Positions 61,424-64,000 of a DNA stretch of 64,000 bases are shown here, one piece after another; position 1 is the first letter of the stretch, and the number at the start of each line of letters is the position of its first letter. The notes under the pieces are model-generated. The model was not told the origin of the DNA, searched no databases, and saw only the letters and a program-made list of their open reading frames with translations. The stretch covers positions 1 to 64,000 of the forward strand of contig CP099428.1 of assembly GCA_024114885.1 (NCBI GenBank), written 5' to 3'. Source of the DNA: Septoria linicola. Its lineage: Eukaryota > Ascomycota > Dothideomycetes > Mycosphaerellales > Mycosphaerellaceae. Position numbers and translations under genes: made by a program.

Positions 61424-61967
61424 TGGTTGCGCCGACTTCGAGAAGCCCTCGAGTAGAGATGGCATTTGCGGCTAGGTCTCTCTCGATAGGCTGTTTGACA
61501 TTGTGCTTCGCAATATATGTAGAAAGAGAAGCATCACTTACACAAATCCAGAAATGCCTGTTTCTGAATCCTGACGATGTACTACTGTACCACACGGACA
61601 GTACTGCATCTTGAGCGTCTTCTAGGAGTGCATAATTTGGTGACACTTGCGGATTGATGTCCAACGTCCCTGCTGCATCGTAATGCTGGCTGACGCCAAG
61701 CTCGACCCTTCACCCCCAATCATATGCACGAAAAGGTCAGATCCGAGAGCCGGACACCGGAGAAGCGGAGGCATCGTGCCGGCACTCGCGAAAATGATTC
61801 GGCGAGACTCAAGATCATGTTCGAGACAATTCTTTTGGACTTTTGCATCACATCACCCCAAATCCTCATCACCACCCACGAAACACGAACAATCATCCAG
61901 CTCCGATCGGCCACATCCAACTCCAGTTCAGGCCACCGGCACCGGCCTCTTCACCTTCTCCTCCACG
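61424..61967. other. Intergenic and 5' leader of the Ups2-like gene
   Basis: 544 bases without a convincing gene. The part just before the next start is C-rich and purine-poor (for example CATCACATCACCCC near 61847), as common in fungal promoters and leaders. In-frame sequence upstream of 61968 lacks resemblance to the protein family. Confidence 0.5.
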
Positions 61968-62534
61968 ATGAAAATCTTCAGCACGAACCACTCGTACGAC
62001 TACTCCTGGGACGAAGTCAGTACCTGCAACTGGCGGAAATACTGCCCGTGGAACGACAAATCGACCCATGTCATCGCCGTCGACACCCTCTCGCGCTCCC
62101 TCGACGCATCCACCGGCATTCTCCGCACCGAACGCCTCATCACATGTCGACAGTCGGCGCCCAAATGGCTGCAAACCTTCTTCGGCAGCAGTGAAACGAG
62201 TCAGGTGTATGAAGTCAGCTATGTGGACCCGTCAGCGAAGAAGGTCACCATGTGCAGTCAGAATCTGACCTGGAGTGATCTGTTGACTGTCAATGAGAAA
62301 GTCGTGTATCGGCCAGATCCAGTGCAGCAAGGGAGGACTGTCTTCGAGCAGGAGGCGAGGATCACGGCGCTGTGTGGTGGGTGGCAGAAAATCAAGAGCG
62401 CCATCGAGGACATCAGCGTGGAGAGATTCAAGGAGAATGCAGTGAAAGGGAGAGAAGGATTCGAGAGAGTGCTGGCCATCAGCAGGGAGGTGTTTGCGGA
62501 AGAGCGGAAGAAGAGGCATCTCACGGCCATGTGA
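61968..62534 (+). CDS. UPS2: Ups2/MSF1-like (PRELI domain) mitochondrial lipid-transfer protein
   Basis: The product has 188 residues and no intron. It follows the PRELI/MSF1 family from residue 1: MKIFSTNHSYDYSWDEVST, then NWRKYCPWNDKSTHVIAVDT (Ups2 has ANWKKYPNEISTHVIAVDV), TERLITCRQSAPKWL, YEVSYVDPSAKKVTM, NLTWSDLL, and near the C-terminus SVERFKENAVKGREGFERVL. Family members act in the mitochondrial intermembrane space, where with the small partner Mdm35 they carry phospholipids between membranes (Ups2 carries phosphatidylserine). The close match at MKIF fixes the start at 61968 rather than further upstream; the start has A at -3. It resembles Ups2 more than Ups1, so the symbol is by similarity only. 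Normal base composition and no RIP. Confidence 0.9.
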   Translation: MKIFSTNHSYDYSWDEVSTCNWRKYCPWNDKSTHVIAVDTLSRSLDASTGILRTERLITCRQSAPKWLQTFFGSSETSQVYEVSYVDPSAKKVTMCSQNLTWSDLLTVNEKVVYRPDPVQQGRTVFEQEARITALCGGWQKIKSAIEDISVERFKENAVKGREGFERVLAISREVFAEERKKRHLTAM

Positions 62535-63208
62535 GGAGATTCAACATTGAAGCGGCAAGGAGACGGGGAGAGAAGCTGTTGGAGGACGGCCACAACACCG
62601 GACTCAGTTGATTAGTTTGCTGTTCACGACTGCGTTTGAGCGAGCGGGAATGGCGTTTTTTGGAAAAAAGGGGACATTTCGGCATTGACAGTGGCATTGC
62701 GGGAGACAGCACCCATGGGATGGAAAAGCGATCTGAACTTGACGATACATGAGTGCGAAGAAGGATACCCCCGCTGCGAGCCGGTTTTGCTACACCTAGA
62801 GAGTCACGGAGAGTGTCTAGATCTAGATTGTAGATGGTAATGTCACATCTCATCCTTCATTCGCCTTTCGGGGTGTTTCGTTCTTCTCTCGCACCGGCGT
62901 CGGCACGAGTCCGCAGGAGTTGAATTCATCTTCTGAAGTGGGCGGCTAAGAGCTGCAAGATCACTTGGAACACTCATTTCTGAGCAGTAGGATCGCTGCA
63001 GGCATGTCTGCATACGCGCATCTCAGCTCCAGGCTGGACTGGAATCGATTCATACTCATCACCAACCGAGCTCCAGTATTCAGGCAACAGTCAAGCTCTC
63101 AATCGCATCCTTCGCAAGCTGTGACTCATCGAATGAGAACTTGTATATCAGCAGACCAGCTTCAGTTTCAACCCTCATCGAACCCAGCACCACTTCACCT
63201 CCTCCAAG
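62535..63208. other. Intergenic region
   Basis: 674 bases with the 3' end of the Ups2-like gene and presumably the promoter of the next gene. Open frames here have no family resemblance or are antisense. Nothing else recognised. Confidence 0.5.
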
Positions 63209-64000
63209 ATGGCCTCAGCAAGTTCAGCCTCCAGAAGCGCTGGCTTCAACTTGCTCAGCTTCTCCAACATGGCCATCGAACCACCAATCACGACAAACTC
63301 GGTCAAGTTCTTCCCCACAGAAATCATCAGCGCGGATGCTCTCAACACACGCATCGTGATCCATCCACGCTTCCCAAATCTGGTTCAGAACTTCCTCCGC
63401 CACAAGCTCCAGCACGGCTCCCAACACGAAAAGTCTCTCTACCAAAATCTCCCTTGGCAAGACCAAGTCGGACGACTCATCGCCAAGCGCCCTCTCGTAT
63501 TCATGGGCAGCTCAGACTATACCGTTCTCCGAAACGGGCGGACGATCCGCGATCCAGCAGAACAATGGGATCGCAATGGGACCTCCGACCAGGACAAGAA
63601 CCAAGATCTGACTCTGGACAACTACCTCAGCTACGACGAAATCATGCTCTCCAGCCTCCTCGGCGTATCCGGCCCATCACACTTCATCAACAACGGCGCC
63701 AGAAACAACTGTGGTCGACCAGGCAAAAGCGGCACGTTCGAAGGACGAGGCATCATCATCGGTCTCGTCGGCGCACGATTCGAACGAGACGATCGGATGG
63801 ACTCCATCTTCATGCTCCCTCCTGTCAAAAACTCACATATGCACCCTGAACTGCAACAGCACTTTCTCGACTTCTTCGCTACAGATCGTACTCCTCAATC
63901 AGATATGAAAGACGGCTTTGACTGGAACGTCTACAAATCCCGCATTAGCATCACCGCAGACATCCTCCTCCTCGAAGCCAGCGCGAGAACTCACGCAGAT
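63209..64000 (+). CDS. Conserved fungal protein of unknown function, N-terminal 264 codons
   Basis: An uninterrupted frame runs from ATG (63209, context CAAGATGGCC, a good eukaryotic start) through the window end with no stop. The first 20 residues are Ser/Ala-rich. Then come SVKFFPTEIISADALNTRIV, LPWQDQVGRLIAKRPLVFMG followed by SSDYTVLRNG, NYLSYDEIMLSSLLGVSGPS, GTFEGRGIIIGLVGARFER, and MLPPVKNSHMHPELQQHFLD. No membrane segment or obvious signal peptide. Dense motifs and good codon use show a real gene. I do not firmly recognise it; a DUF4804-type protein is a weak recollection. Other frames over 62965-63908 are shadows of this one. Confidence 0.75.
   Translation, partial: MASASSASRSAGFNLLSFSNMAIEPPITTNSVKFFPTEIISADALNTRIVIHPRFPNLVQNFLRHKLQHGSQHEKSLYQNLPWQDQVGRLIAKRPLVFMGSSDYTVLRNGRTIRDPAEQWDRNGTSDQDKNQDLTLDNYLSYDEIMLSSLLGVSGPSHFINNGARNNCGRPGKSGTFEGRGIIIGLVGARFERDDRMDSIFMLPPVKNSHMHPELQQHFLDFFATDRTPQSDMKDGFDWNVYKSRISITADILLLEASARTHAD

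Noticed and set aside
61647..61967. An N-terminal extension of the Ups2-like protein by 107 codons
   Set aside because: The family starts at MKIF/MKLF. The extension has no family resemblance and reads like untranslated leader.
62965..63849. A 294-codon plus-strand frame rich in Arg, Gln, Pro and His
   Set aside because: Its composition is that of an off-frame reading. The frame starting at 63209 has clear protein motifs over the same stretch and stays open to the window end.

Overview
This is the left end of a chromosome from a filamentous ascomycete fungus. It starts with 162 bases of CCCTAA telomere repeat. About 60.5 kb of sequence heavily mutated by repeat-induced point mutation (RIP) follows, and the last 3.3 kb are ordinary gene-bearing DNA. 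In the RIP block CpA and TpG are nearly gone, TpA is very common and CpG is kept. This is the fungal RIP pattern, and it fills every reading frame with TAG and TAA. TTAGGG telomeres, 50-bp introns with TACTAAC-like branch points, RIP, and Pezizomycotina-like genes at the right end support the assignment. A Dothideomycete is a guess.

Layout. (1) 1-162: telomere. (2) 163-9771: old subtelomeric genes, all RIP-killed but still readable if TAG/TAA are taken as lost Trp/Gln codons. They are a SNF2-family ATPase (minus) cut off by the telomere, a large telomere-linked type protein (minus) with three tandem-repeat arrays, and, divergent from it, a histone H3-like gene (plus) with two introns and a long basic N-terminal tail. 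(3) 10218-52355: a nest of LTR retrotransposons. Copia C-3 (minus, 3' truncated) carries Gypsy A1 and Copia C-2. Gypsy B1 carries Copia C-4, which carries Copia C-5. (4) 52356-60318: Gypsy B2 and truncated pieces B3, A2 and C-6. (5) 60319-60735: RIP-mutated remnant, with the RIP boundary near 60735. (6) 60701-64000: a Ser/Thr-rich probable surface protein, a Ups2/MSF1-like mitochondrial lipid-transfer protein, and the start of an unidentified conserved gene.

Element limits rest on matching LTRs and target-site duplications: C-2 (ctaat), C-4 (ataat), C-5 (atcta), A1 (ctaa). C-2, C-4 and C-5 have 277-bp LTRs at both ends, and C-4 and C-5 both have 5743-bp interiors. C-5 is the innermost copy and the least RIP-mutated.

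Most unusual: an antisense, apparently spliced gene kept in two copies of the Gypsy B chromodomain retrotransposon; a large extra ORF downstream of pol in Gypsy A; a histone H3-like gene with a tail about three times the normal length; and a telomere placed inside a SNF2 gene. All translations and alignments were done by eye, and family names come from memory of family motifs, not from a search.
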